Source of the DNA: Thermoplasmata archaeon
Lineage (GTDB): Archaea; Thermoplasmatota; Penumbrarchaeia; JAEHCK01
Direction: 5' to 3'
Assembly (NCBI GenBank): GCA_020696345.1
Contig: JAEHCK010000002.1
Location: 24,647-88,646, forward strand
Length of the DNA: 64,000 nt
The notes beneath the pieces were generated by a model, which ran no database searches, was not told the DNA's origin, and was given only the letters and a program-made list of their open reading frames with translations. Position numbers and translations under genes: made by a program. Each line of letters opens with the position of its first letter. Position 1 is the stretch's first letter. This document shows positions 1 through 6,947 of the stretch, one piece after another.

Positions 1-64
1 GTTACTTGATAATCCAAATCAAAATATATTTGATTCCCCATCAACATACTTCGGGGCGAAAACC

Positions 65-553
65 ATGCCAAAATACCACATGCACAAACACGAGCGCGAA
101 ATAACGAATGAAAATGAATTGATCGAAGTATTACAAAATGGCAAATTTACCACGATCGCCATGTGCAGGGATAATGAACCATATATAGTCACACTCAGCT
201 ATGGCTATGATAAAAACAATAATGCGTTATACTTTCACGCAGCATTAAAAGGCCTGAAACTGGAGTTCATAAAACATAACCCGAGCGTATGTGGAACCGT
301 AATTGAAGATCTCGGATATGTTGAAGATGAATGTGAACAACATTTTAGATCGGTTGTATTCCGGGGAAAGATATCAATTATTGGTAATTTGGATGATAAA
401 AAACATGGTTTGGATATCTTACTAGATCATTTGGAAAAGAATCCGGACCCCATAAAAATAAGAAATATAAAAAACGATGACAGTTATAATAAAATAACAA
501 TGCTGAAATTTGAGATCACAGAAATAACAGGAAAAACGACTAAAAAGAAATGA
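65..553 (+). CDS. Pyridoxamine 5'-phosphate oxidase-family flavin-binding protein
   Basis: A 162-residue protein with the split-barrel layout of the PNPOx-like flavin-nucleotide-binding family. The N-terminal helix is followed by a strand giving KFTTIAMCRDNEPYIV, then YFHAALKGLKLEFIKHNP, where the conserved family pattern (F-H-x-A-x-x-G-x-K) lies. The C-terminal part carries VVFRGKI and a KFEI strand typical of these 150-170 residue proteins. Members bind FMN (sometimes F420 or heme) and act as small redox proteins or stress-related oxidoreductases; the substrate cannot be told from sequence. It lies 23 bp before a ferredoxin gene on the same strand, so co-transcription is possible. Family call is firm, specific role unknown. 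Confidence 0.8.
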   Translation: MPKYHMHKHEREITNENELIEVLQNGKFTTIAMCRDNEPYIVTLSYGYDKNNNALYFHAALKGLKLEFIKHNPSVCGTVIEDLGYVEDECEQHFRSVVFRGKISIIGNLDDKKHGLDILLDHLEKNPDPIKIRNIKNDDSYNKITMLKFEITEITGKTTKKK

Positions 554-576
554 ATGATTGAGATCTTTGGAGGCTA

Positions 577-750
577 ATGGTGCCGGATTTTAATAACGAA
601 CTTTGTGATAACTGCGGGGGGTGTGCGGCAGTATGCCCGACAAACGCAATCACGGTGTTCTTTGATATAATTGAAGTTGACCTGGAGCTCTGTAATGATT
701 GTTTAGTATGTCAAAAGGTCTGTCCGGTCAAGGCAATTAGCAAGAAATAA
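577..750 (+). CDS. Small 2[4Fe-4S] ferredoxin
   Basis: A 57-codon gene. Two complete CxxCxxCxxxCP cluster motifs are visible: C10, C13, C16, C20-P and C39, C42, C45, C49-P, so it binds two [4Fe-4S] clusters. A ribosome binding site GGAGG (569-573) lies 3 bases before ATG 577; the directly following GTG (580) at 6 bases is an equally plausible start. The gene sits 57 bp before geranylgeranyl reductase on the same strand. In Methanosarcina a ferredoxin encoded beside the reductase is needed for full saturation of archaeal lipid chains (established), so this is very probably the electron donor for the next gene (inference). Confidence 0.85.
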   Translation: MVPDFNNELCDNCGGCAAVCPTNAITVFFDIIEVDLELCNDCLVCQKVCPVKAISKK

Positions 751-807
751 TTAGGATACAATTATGAAATTTGATAATGATGGATTTGGAATCATTGATG
801 GATTAAT

Positions 808-1929
808 ATGAACTTTGATCATGATATAATCATTGTTGGAGCAGGCCCTGCAGGGCTTAATGCAGGACATTATGCAGCAAAATCCGGCGCAAAAGTGTTA
901 ATTTTGGATAAAAAAGATGAGCTTGGAAGACCGGTACGATGTGCAGAAGCGATAATTGAAAGTATTATCAAGGATTCCAATATTGATCCAAAACCGGAAT
1001 TTATTTCAAATTACATAAATAATTTGATGTGTGTATCCTCCAAGGGTAAGATAATAACTGTAAAAACAAAACTAATGGGTTATGTACTGGATCGGGTCAA
1101 ATTTGAGCAATATCTTGGCCGTCGAGCAGAGAAGAATAACGCTGAAATTCAACTTAGGAGAACAGTAATTGGATTTAACAAGAACAAATTATTAATATCG
1201 AAAAATAATGGTAAATCACAGAAGGTTATTACAGGTAAGATAATCATTGCCGCAGATGGTGTGGAATCTCGAATTGCTCGCTGGGGCGGTATTGATACTA
1301 CACTAAAAATTAACGACATTGCGGTATGCTTTCAATATCATATGAAGGATATAGAGGTTGATGCACGTACAGTTGAATTTTATTGGGGACAGAAATATTC
1401 ACCGCATGGTTATATCTGGATTTTTCCAAAATCGGAAAATTCGGCAAATGTTGGCATTGCTTCTATTGGGAAAAATAATTACAATCTAAAAATACTATTA
1501 AAAAAATTCTTAGCATCACGGTCGCCAAAAAGTAAGATCGTGTCTGAAAGTTTTGGATGTATACCTCAATGTATGCCGCCAAAACCAGTTGTGAAGAATA
1601 ATCTAATTTTAATAGGTGATGCAGGCCGTGTGGCAATTCCAGTAACTGGTGCAGGTATAGGAAACGCTATGTTGACGGGCAAGTGGGCAGGAAATATCAC
1701 CGGGGAAATAATTACTAATAACTTAAATTTAAATGAGTTATACAAATATGAAAAATTGATGGATAAAATACGAAAAAAAATCAAGCGTGCAAATCTCTTA
1801 AAACAAAAAATAATAAATGATGATAACATTTTCAACTTCTATTTTGCACTGCTTGCACCAATCCCATATATATACAAGTTGAGCCCAAAATTAGTTGAAA
1901 ACTTCTTGTTGAAGAATATAAGATATTAA
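808..1929 (+). CDS. Digeranylgeranylglycerophospholipid (geranylgeranyl) reductase
   Basis: A 373-residue FAD flavoprotein of the geranylgeranyl reductase family, which saturates the isoprenoid chains of archaeal ether lipids at the membrane. The N-terminal dinucleotide-binding motif GAGPAGLNAG (residues about 11-20) is followed by the family signature ending in RPVRCAE near residue 47. The middle segment carries AADGVESRIARW, and the second FAD motif LIGDAGRVAIPVTGAGIGNAM lies near residue 270. Length is normal for the archaeal family. It is preceded by a two-cluster ferredoxin on the same strand, fitting a ferredoxin-dependent reductase. It is convergent with the HD phosphohydrolase, with a repeat-rich gap between. 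Family assignment is strong; exact substrate among geranylgeranyl lipids is inferred. Confidence 0.9.
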   Translation: MNFDHDIIIVGAGPAGLNAGHYAAKSGAKVLILDKKDELGRPVRCAEAIIESIIKDSNIDPKPEFISNYINNLMCVSSKGKIITVKTKLMGYVLDRVKFEQYLGRRAEKNNAEIQLRRTVIGFNKNKLLISKNNGKSQKVITGKIIIAADGVESRIARWGGIDTTLKINDIAVCFQYHMKDIEVDARTVEFYWGQKYSPHGYIWIFPKSENSANVGIASIGKNNYNLKILLKKFLASRSPKSKIVSESFGCIPQCMPPKPVVKNNLILIGDAGRVAIPVTGAGIGNAMLTGKWAGNITGEIITNNLNLNELYKYEKLMDKIRKKIKRANLLKQKIINDDNIFNFYFALLAPIPYIYKLSPKLVENFLLKNIRY

Positions 1930-2009
1930 TATTAATAACTGAGTATATTTTAATATTTTAATGATAAAAATGTTGAATATGCCTTGATAATAATAAGTTG
2001 TTCTATATA

Positions 2010-2203
2010 TCGTTGGGATGGCGGGATGTTGTAAATGATACTGAGATATCGGGATGCATAAATGATTTAACGTAAATAAATCAAACATCCTAATAATAGA
2101 TCGTAACGTCCAACATCCTAACAATTAATCGAAATGTAGAACATCCCAATAATAAATCGAAATATAGAACATTCTAGTAATTAATCGAAATGTAGAACTT
2201 ACC
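2010..2203. repeat. 28-bp-unit repeat element, copy in convergent gap
   Basis: Between two convergent genes. The left arm has units beginning GGGATGTTGTA and a GAGATATCGGGATG block. From about 2086 four consecutive 28-base units follow in the opposite sense, each starting AACATYCYA and continuing with TCGAAATGTAG-like sequence. The left arm matches, in inverted orientation, the segment near 59060-59117, so this is a dispersed family rather than a local accident. Spacer sequence varies and only the CATCC core is well kept, so it is not a CRISPR array. Confidence 0.6.
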
Positions 2204-2204
2204 A

Positions 2205-3557
2205 TCAATCAAACAACAACTTCTCTGCAACCTTCGCAACAGGTTCGATATACTTCTTATCAGTTGCTACCATCACTGCCCAATCGGGAATATTTCTCTG
2301 CTGTAACGCCTTGGCCAGCGGTGTATATTTTGACAATGGTTTGACTGTTTTATCCAAGATATTGATATCAGTTTGATGAATTCGCGGCTCTGAGACCTTC
2401 AGTTCTTTTAACGGTATGTCGATTATCACATGGCCTTTCGGCACACCGGCTCGTGCAGCTATGGCATCTTCTAATGCCAGACGTTTATCGGGTGTTTCAA
2501 GTCTTAATAGCGCTTCACGTGTTGCATCATCCAAGTCGGTATGTTTCAGATGAAATGCGCGTTTGAACAGGTGCCGATATAGCAAAAATGTAATTAATTC
2601 GCCCTGAAGACCGCCAAGCTTGATAAATTTATGTACAAGCTCGGCCTCGGAACAGACGAGGAACTCTCGCAACTGCTCGGCGCCTAAACGCTCCAGAGCA
2701 CGTGATAACATGAGTTCTGCGATCCGAACGGTCTTATGAAAATATACAGAGGAGTACATCAAAGTTCTTGCAACCAGCATGCCTTCCACGGCAGATAGGC
2801 CGTGTTTATTGATCACGAGGTCGTTATTAAAAACTTCGATCGTCTGTATAAGCCTGTCGATATCCAAAACACCATAAGCCACCCCGGTATAATGCGAATC
2901 CCTCAGCAGATAGTCGATCTGATCTGCATCGATCGTGCTGTGGATAATTTGGTAAAGATACTTCTTTGTATTGAAGAATTGTTGATTATCATGTATTGGT
3001 AGATCTTCAGTTAGCTTGATCATGCCGTCAAACTCTCTCGATTCAGTGCAAATTAGATCTATCACTTTTGCAGGATCAATATTATGGTTTTCCAATATAT
3101 CGGAAATACTTTTTCTTGGTATATGGTTCAGGACCTGCTTATGATCATCATCGAGGATCTCTTCCTCACCTAATATTATCATGCGTGTCAGATCAGTATG
3201 TGTCAAGCCCAACCGTGTGCTGAAAAGATATTCTAAGGTATGAGAGTACGGTCCGTGCCCTATATCATGTAACAATGCAGCGGCAGCCACTAACGATCGT
3301 TCATCTTCATCAAGGTTCAGCGCGTTTGCCATGCGTGCGGCAACATGATAGGTGCCCAAGGAGTGTTCAAGACGTGTATGGTTTGCACCCGGGAAAACCA
3401 AATATGCCAGACCAAGTTGGTGGATACTGTTCAGGCGCTGAAGCTCCGGGGTTTCCAATAATCTCAGGAATGGTTGTATCAATTTGATGGTGCCATGTAC
3501 GGTGTCATGGATGATCTTATATTCCACATCTGGTGTGCTATCACTTGAATGAGGCAT
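2205..3557 (-). CDS. HD-superfamily phosphohydrolase (COG1078 / SAMHD1-like)
   Basis: A 450-residue metal-dependent phosphohydrolase. The HD motif residues are in place: H of NHTRLEHSLGTYHVA, then HD in ALLHDIGHGPYSH (residues about 97-108), and a later D within IDADQIDYLLRD. Family members are dNTP triphosphohydrolases or related nucleotide hydrolases; which nucleotide is used here cannot be read from sequence. The C-terminal half is the usual COG1078 extension, and length is typical. It is transcribed away from ftsZ's end, separated by a 220-bp gap with a 14-bp inverted repeat, and is convergent with geranylgeranyl reductase. Nothing is missing among the key residues I can see. Confidence 0.88.
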   Translation of the reverse strand: MPHSSDSTPDVEYKIIHDTVHGTIKLIQPFLRLLETPELQRLNSIHQLGLAYLVFPGANHTRLEHSLGTYHVAARMANALNLDEDERSLVAAAALLHDIGHGPYSHTLEYLFSTRLGLTHTDLTRMIILGEEEILDDDHKQVLNHIPRKSISDILENHNIDPAKVIDLICTESREFDGMIKLTEDLPIHDNQQFFNTKKYLYQIIHSTIDADQIDYLLRDSHYTGVAYGVLDIDRLIQTIEVFNNDLVINKHGLSAVEGMLVARTLMYSSVYFHKTVRIAELMLSRALERLGAEQLREFLVCSEAELVHKFIKLGGLQGELITFLLYRHLFKRAFHLKHTDLDDATREALLRLETPDKRLALEDAIAARAGVPKGHVIIDIPLKELKVSEPRIHQTDINILDKTVKPLSKYTPLAKALQQRNIPDWAVMVATDKKYIEPVAKVAEKLLFD

Positions 3558-3611
3558 GTTCGATAGAATTAAGTTTGCGTATTAATTAGTATCGGTTCAC
3601 TAAAATAAGAT

Positions 3612-3695
3612 AATGACTGTTGGGCTTTTTGAACCAAAGACAAAAAAATACAGGAACTTTAGAAATACGCACAAAACTATTGCCCAACAGTCATT
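3612..3695. repeat. Perfect 14-bp inverted repeat between ftsZ and the HD gene
   Basis: AATGACTGTTGGGC at 3612-3625 and its exact reverse complement at 3682-3695, 56 bp apart. The region lies downstream of ftsZ (minus strand) and upstream of the HD gene, so it could be a terminator stem, an operator or a small MITE. A G-rich stretch follows at 3696-3720. The 86-codon plus-strand ORF across it (3613-3873) shows no family resemblance and is not accepted. Confidence 0.45.
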
Positions 3696-3780
3696 GTGGG
3701 GGTATATTGGGGGAGGAGTATATTTAATCGTGAATTATCTGGTTGTCACCTCGTACTGGTCATTTTTAATTTATTCTCAA

Positions 3781-4944
3781 TTATCTAATAAGTTGGATGT
3801 CCCATCTATTCAAATTATTGTCATCGATACCTGGGTCGAATTTACTTTTTACTCTAGTCAGATTAAATTTTGAATTTTTATTAATACTTTTTACCGAGTC
3901 GTTGCTATCCAGCCCTGTTAAGATTGCAATTACCTTGACCCTATCGTGAAGGCATGGATCCAAACGCGCACCAATAATGACCTCCACTTTTTTATTAAGA
4001 TCTTTTGTGATGCCATTTGCGATCAATTCGGTGCTTTTCAATGTCAGGTTCGCGCCACTTGTAATATGTACCAACGCTCCGGTAACTTTTTTGAAATCGC
4101 AAGAGTATAGAGGATTATTGATAGTATTACGAATAATGGTTTCAGGATCTAATGTGGAGGCTTCCCCGTATAATATGGTGGCTGTACCTCCCGAATTCAT
4201 AACCGACTTTAGATCTGCAAAATCAAGATTTATTAAAGATGGCTCGGTAATGGTCTCTGTTACACCGACTATTATTTCGGCGATCAACTGGTCTATCATG
4301 CCAAAGGCCTCGTTGATCGGTTTATTGCCCACATATTGCATCAATTTATTATTATCCAGAACGATCGTGCTGTTGGCAACCTGTCTAAGGTTTCGAACCC
4401 CGATCTTAGCCTTGGAACAGCGGTCGCGTTCGATGTTAAATGGTGTTGTTACTATTGCGATCACGATCGCACCTGCATCTTTTGCGATCTGAGCAAGAAT
4501 TGGCGCTGAACCCGTACCGGTGCCACCGCCCATACCGGCTATCACGAATAGAAGGTTCGTATCTTTTAATATACCTTCAAAGACCTTTCGCGAAACCTCC
4601 ATACTGCGTCGTGCGATCTCCGGGTCGCCACCTGCGCCACGGCCTTGTGTTAGATTCTTGCCGATCAAGATCTTTTTATTAGTATTGGCCAGCTGAAGCG
4701 CCTGGAGATCTGTATTAACCGCGATGATCTCTGCACCATGAATGCCCATATTGTTCAATAAACTGACACTATTATTCCCGGCACCACCGGTACCTATCAC
4801 CATGATCTTTGGACAACCGATCAATTGTTCTTCGGTGGTATCAATATCGGCGTCTGTATCTAAAATACCGGGGATCTCATCTTCTCTGTTAATCACCACA
4901 GCGGTTGAATCTGCTTCCATAACAATACCTTCCATCATTAGCAT
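3781..4944 (-). CDS. ftsZ: Cell division protein FtsZ
   Basis: A tubulin-superfamily GTPase of up to 387 residues that polymerises into the division ring. The nucleotide-binding start VIGTGGAGNNSV is near residue 49, the tubulin signature GGGTGTGSAP near 140, and the T7 loop region with NLDFADLKSVM follows. The C-terminal third after about residue 340 is short and variable, as in archaeal FtsZ. Two starts are plausible: ATG at 4944, which overlaps the stop of the upstream 47-codon ORF as TAATG (translational coupling), or ATG at 4920, which has GGAAGGT six bases before it. The gene lies in a cluster with a ribbon-helix-helix protein 350 bp upstream, matching the archaeal pattern in which an RHH regulator (CdrS) accompanies and controls an ftsZ gene. 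Confidence 0.95.
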   Translation of the reverse strand: MLMMEGIVMEADSTAVVINREDEIPGILDTDADIDTTEEQLIGCPKIMVIGTGGAGNNSVSLLNNMGIHGAEIIAVNTDLQALQLANTNKKILIGKNLTQGRGAGGDPEIARRSMEVSRKVFEGILKDTNLLFVIAGMGGGTGTGSAPILAQIAKDAGAIVIAIVTTPFNIERDRCSKAKIGVRNLRQVANSTIVLDNNKLMQYVGNKPINEAFGMIDQLIAEIIVGVTETITEPSLINLDFADLKSVMNSGGTATILYGEASTLDPETIIRNTINNPLYSCDFKKVTGALVHITSGANLTLKSTELIANGITKDLNKKVEVIIGARLDPCLHDRVKVIAILTGLDSNDSVKSINKNSKFNLTRVKSKFDPGIDDNNLNRWDIQLIR

Positions 4945-5087
4945 TAAATTGATCTATTGTTCATATTTACCCAAAGTTCGATTATTTGATATTGATTACA
5001 ATCCGAGAGATTCATATTATGCCTCTGTTCCATTTTCTTTCTAAGAATATCAATGACATTATCATCGAACTTTATTTTTTCAAGCAT
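4944..5087 (-). CDS. Small 47-residue protein translationally coupled to ftsZ
   Basis: An ATG ORF of 47 codons. It has a GAGG-type ribosome binding site about 9 bases upstream and its TAA overlaps an ATG of ftsZ (TAATG). The protein begins MLEKIKFDDNVIDILRKKMEQ and continues NMNLSDCNQYQIIELW; it is charged, probably helical, and matches no family I know. Codon use looks ordinary for this genome. The overlap with ftsZ suggests a real gene made together with FtsZ, perhaps a division accessory, but nothing in the sequence proves that. A chance ORF in a leader is the alternative. Confidence 0.5.
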   Translation of the reverse strand: MLEKIKFDDNVIDILRKKMEQRHNMNLSDCNQYQIIELWVNMNNRSI

Positions 5088-5124
5088 ATTCTTTTCCTCT
5101 TGTTCTCATGACCGGCTAGCGTAT

Positions 5125-5185
5125 TGAGTTAGGGGGTAGGGGACCAACCTGTGCTTGGCAGTATAGGATCGGCCCCCTGATTCTC
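5125..5185. other. GC-rich hairpin-forming segment in the ftsZ upstream region
   Basis: AGGGGG near 5130 can pair with CCCCCT near 5173-5178, enclosing smaller complementary pieces, in an otherwise AT-rich stretch between the RHH gene and the small ORF before ftsZ. It could be a terminator of the RHH gene, part of the ftsZ leader or a small RNA. No known RNA family is recognised. Confidence 0.3.
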
Positions 5186-5294
5186 ACCGATTATCGTTTA
5201 AGTCCTCTTTGAGTGCATCCCATTATTCTCATAACGCATCCCTGGCCCTCTAGCAAGGCTATATTAGCAAATAAATGAACATTGAACTTGATAG

Positions 5295-5717
5295 TTATTT
5301 ATTATACATATCATTAACAGCTTTTTTTTCTGCCAGTTCGTTTTGGTAATCGAACCGTGCAACCTTCAGTTGTTTCCATTTAGATAAATAGAAATCTTCC
5401 ATCGAAGTCAGAAACCGATCCAATGACAGATGGATCGCGTTCTCAACATTTAACACATCTCCGGTGGAGACAAAATCCAATAATCTATTAACTGTATTAC
5501 TAGGAAGATGGATGACGACCTTTTGCGAAGTAGGATCCTTAATATTTTCAGAAATGAAGTTCTCCAAGGCCAATCTAATGACCTGTGAACGGGATTTGAT
5601 ATCATGACTAAGTATGATCGAATCGATATCTTCCACTTGATCGGGGGTAAGCCGAATTGTGACCTTTTCAGTATTTAAACCCAAAGGATAACGCCCTCCG
5701 AAGATATTATATATCAA
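5295..5717 (-). CDS. Ribbon-helix-helix regulator, CdrS-like, with two RHH-like segments
   Basis: A 140-residue DNA-binding protein. The first RHH unit is clear: TEKVTIRLTPDQVEDIDSII, then SRSQVIRLALENFIS (residues about 16-55). A second segment, KVVIHLPSNTVNRLLDFV followed by VENAIHLSLDRFL (about 66-110), has the same strand-helix-helix shape, so the protein may form its dimeric fold within one chain or as a tandem. A charged helical tail follows. RHH proteins bind operator DNA through the paired N-terminal strands. Its place upstream of ftsZ on the same strand mirrors the cdrS-ftsZ2 arrangement in haloarchaea (established), so a role in controlling division genes is likely (inference). An ATGTAAG/CTTACAT inverted repeat lies upstream and might be its own operator. 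Confidence 0.8.
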   Translation of the reverse strand: MIYNIFGGRYPLGLNTEKVTIRLTPDQVEDIDSIILSHDIKSRSQVIRLALENFISENIKDPTSQKVVIHLPSNTVNRLLDFVSTGDVLNVENAIHLSLDRFLTSMEDFYLSKWKQLKVARFDYQNELAEKKAVNDMYNK

Positions 5718-5782
5718 GAACGGTCAAAGATGATATTATTGCCAGACAATGATTAGCCATCATTATTATTAATGTCGGTCAA

Positions 5783-5811
5783 ATGTAAGGCAAGTTTGCA
5801 TATACTTACAT
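5783..5811. promoter_or_regulatory. Candidate operator upstream of the RHH gene
   Basis: Inverted repeat ATGTAAG (5783-5789) and CTTACAT (5805-5811), 15 bp apart, about 70-95 bp upstream of the RHH start codon. A symmetrical site in this place fits autoregulation by an RHH dimer, but the match is short and could be chance. Confidence 0.25.
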
Positions 5812-5916
5812 CTTATTTAAAACCTTCTTATACAAAACTGCGTTGCATAAGGGTGATAGAACAACTGTTGTATGGCAGGTGACAAATGAGTTAGTTACAC
5901 ATTCCCCGATCATTTA

Positions 5917-6195
5917 TTTACTGCATTTTTGTGTTTTGATTTGGATATATGATGTTGAACAGTAGTCGAGATGAATTAATAACGAATCGTGGTCGAGCTG
6001 AATTTAAACTGGATCGTAATCGAGCTGAGTTGATTCCAGGATTTGTCTTTAAAACTAGGTTTCAATTAATCAATAATCGATCAAGGCATCTGCCAATCAA
6101 TAAAAAATCAAGACTACATCTCTACAATAACTTTGCTCGACTACAAAATAACAGTATGATATATTGAAATAATAAAACGCAAAACTTCATTTAAC
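5917..6195. mobile_element. MITE-like element, copy 1 (TTTTGYGTTTT termini)
   Basis: The left end reads CTGCATTTTTGTGTTTTGAT (5921-5940) and the right end AAAACGCAAAACTTCAT (6174-6190), which are inverted relative to each other. The same pair of ends bounds a 280-bp segment at 29147-29430. The interior here repeats GTCGAGATGA/GTCGAGCTGA-like sequence. The 72-codon ORF at 5949-6167 is a translation of this interior and is not treated as a gene. Confidence 0.5.
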
Positions 6196-6306
6196 TTAAT
6201 TAGATTAGAAATATATCGAAAAATATATCTAAGTATCGTGATCTTTTGGAATGGCGCAATTGTTTGCTTTGTCGGTGAGTTGATAGTATAAAATGATGGT
6301 CTCTAT

Positions 6307-6840
6307 CTAGAAACCATCATTATCTGTATCCGGATCGTTCGGATCGGTTGCACCGTTCTCTACGCTGTCCACCAAGTGGTCATTATCGCTGTCCCAATCA
6401 TACTGATCGGTACCTTTTGCTGGTTCGTCGCCATCGAAAATGAAATCGTTGTCAGTATCTACTTCAGCTTCGGACTCTGATTCGCTTTCGCTCTCCGATT
6501 CGCTTTCAGACTCGCTCTCTGATTCACTTTCGGATTCGCTCTCTGATTCGCTTTCAGACTCGCTCTCCGATTCAGACTCGCTCTCTGATTCAGACTCACT
6601 TTCGGACTCGGCCTCAGATTCGGATTCGCTCTCTGATTCGGATTCGCTCTCTGAACCTTCTGCCTCGGCCTCGTTTTCGTTCTCACCTTCGCCTTCACTC
6701 CCCGGGGGTTTTTCGCCTCCATCGGCGCCACCCGGAGTGGTTCCGCCCAGAACAGGTCCGACAAAACTCCAGCCGATCAACAATACCATTGCGGCAAGTG
6801 TGATTAACAATATTACAGACATTGTCGACTCTTTTTTCAT
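6307..6840 (-). CDS. Ser-Glu repeat surface protein ending inside a calcium-binding repeat
   Basis: A 177-residue protein. One N-terminal membrane segment (about residues 7-29, VILLITLAAMVLLIGWSFVG) anchors it or acts as a signal. It is followed by a Gly/Pro/Glu linker, then about 60 residues of almost pure Ser-Glu dipeptides, then thrombospondin type 3-like aspartate-rich units (DTDNDFIFDGDE, DSDNDHLVDSVE). It stops at DPDTDNDGF, in the middle of the next unit, so the gene looks truncated or the stop is recent. The Ser-Glu DNA is a degenerate 6-bp/18-bp tandem repeat, prone to length change. It lies beside another minus-strand surface-protein gene. Function unknown; a wall-spanning acidic stalk is a reasonable guess. 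Confidence 0.65.
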   Translation of the reverse strand: MKKESTMSVILLITLAAMVLLIGWSFVGPVLGGTTPGGADGGEKPPGSEGEGENENEAEAEGSESESESESESESEAESESESESESESESESESESESESESESESESESESESESESESESEAEVDTDNDFIFDGDEPAKGTDQYDWDSDNDHLVDSVENGATDPNDPDTDNDGF

Positions 6841-6947
6841 TTCAATTCCTTCTATTATTTTCCTAATTGTAGTTAGTTATATATAAACTTTACATATTAT
6901 TTATTGATTTATTGGTATATAATGACATATATCACGACATTAAACAT

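Noticed and set aside
1891-2124. 77-codon minus-strand ORF between convergent genes
   Set aside because: Mostly the translation of 28-bp repeats; hydrophobic, no homology and no ribosome binding site.
3613-3873. 86-codon plus-strand ORF after the HD gene
   Set aside because: It runs across an inverted repeat and into the 3' end of ftsZ on the other strand; no family resemblance and no ribosome binding site.
5949-6167. 72-codon plus-strand ORF
   Set aside because: It lies entirely inside a MITE-like repeat and its sequence just reflects the repeated GTCGAG units.
6440-6886. 148-codon plus-strand Ser-Asp/Leu repeat ORF
   Set aside because: Complement of the Ser-Glu repeat gene; the minus frame has a membrane anchor and calcium-binding units and is the real one.
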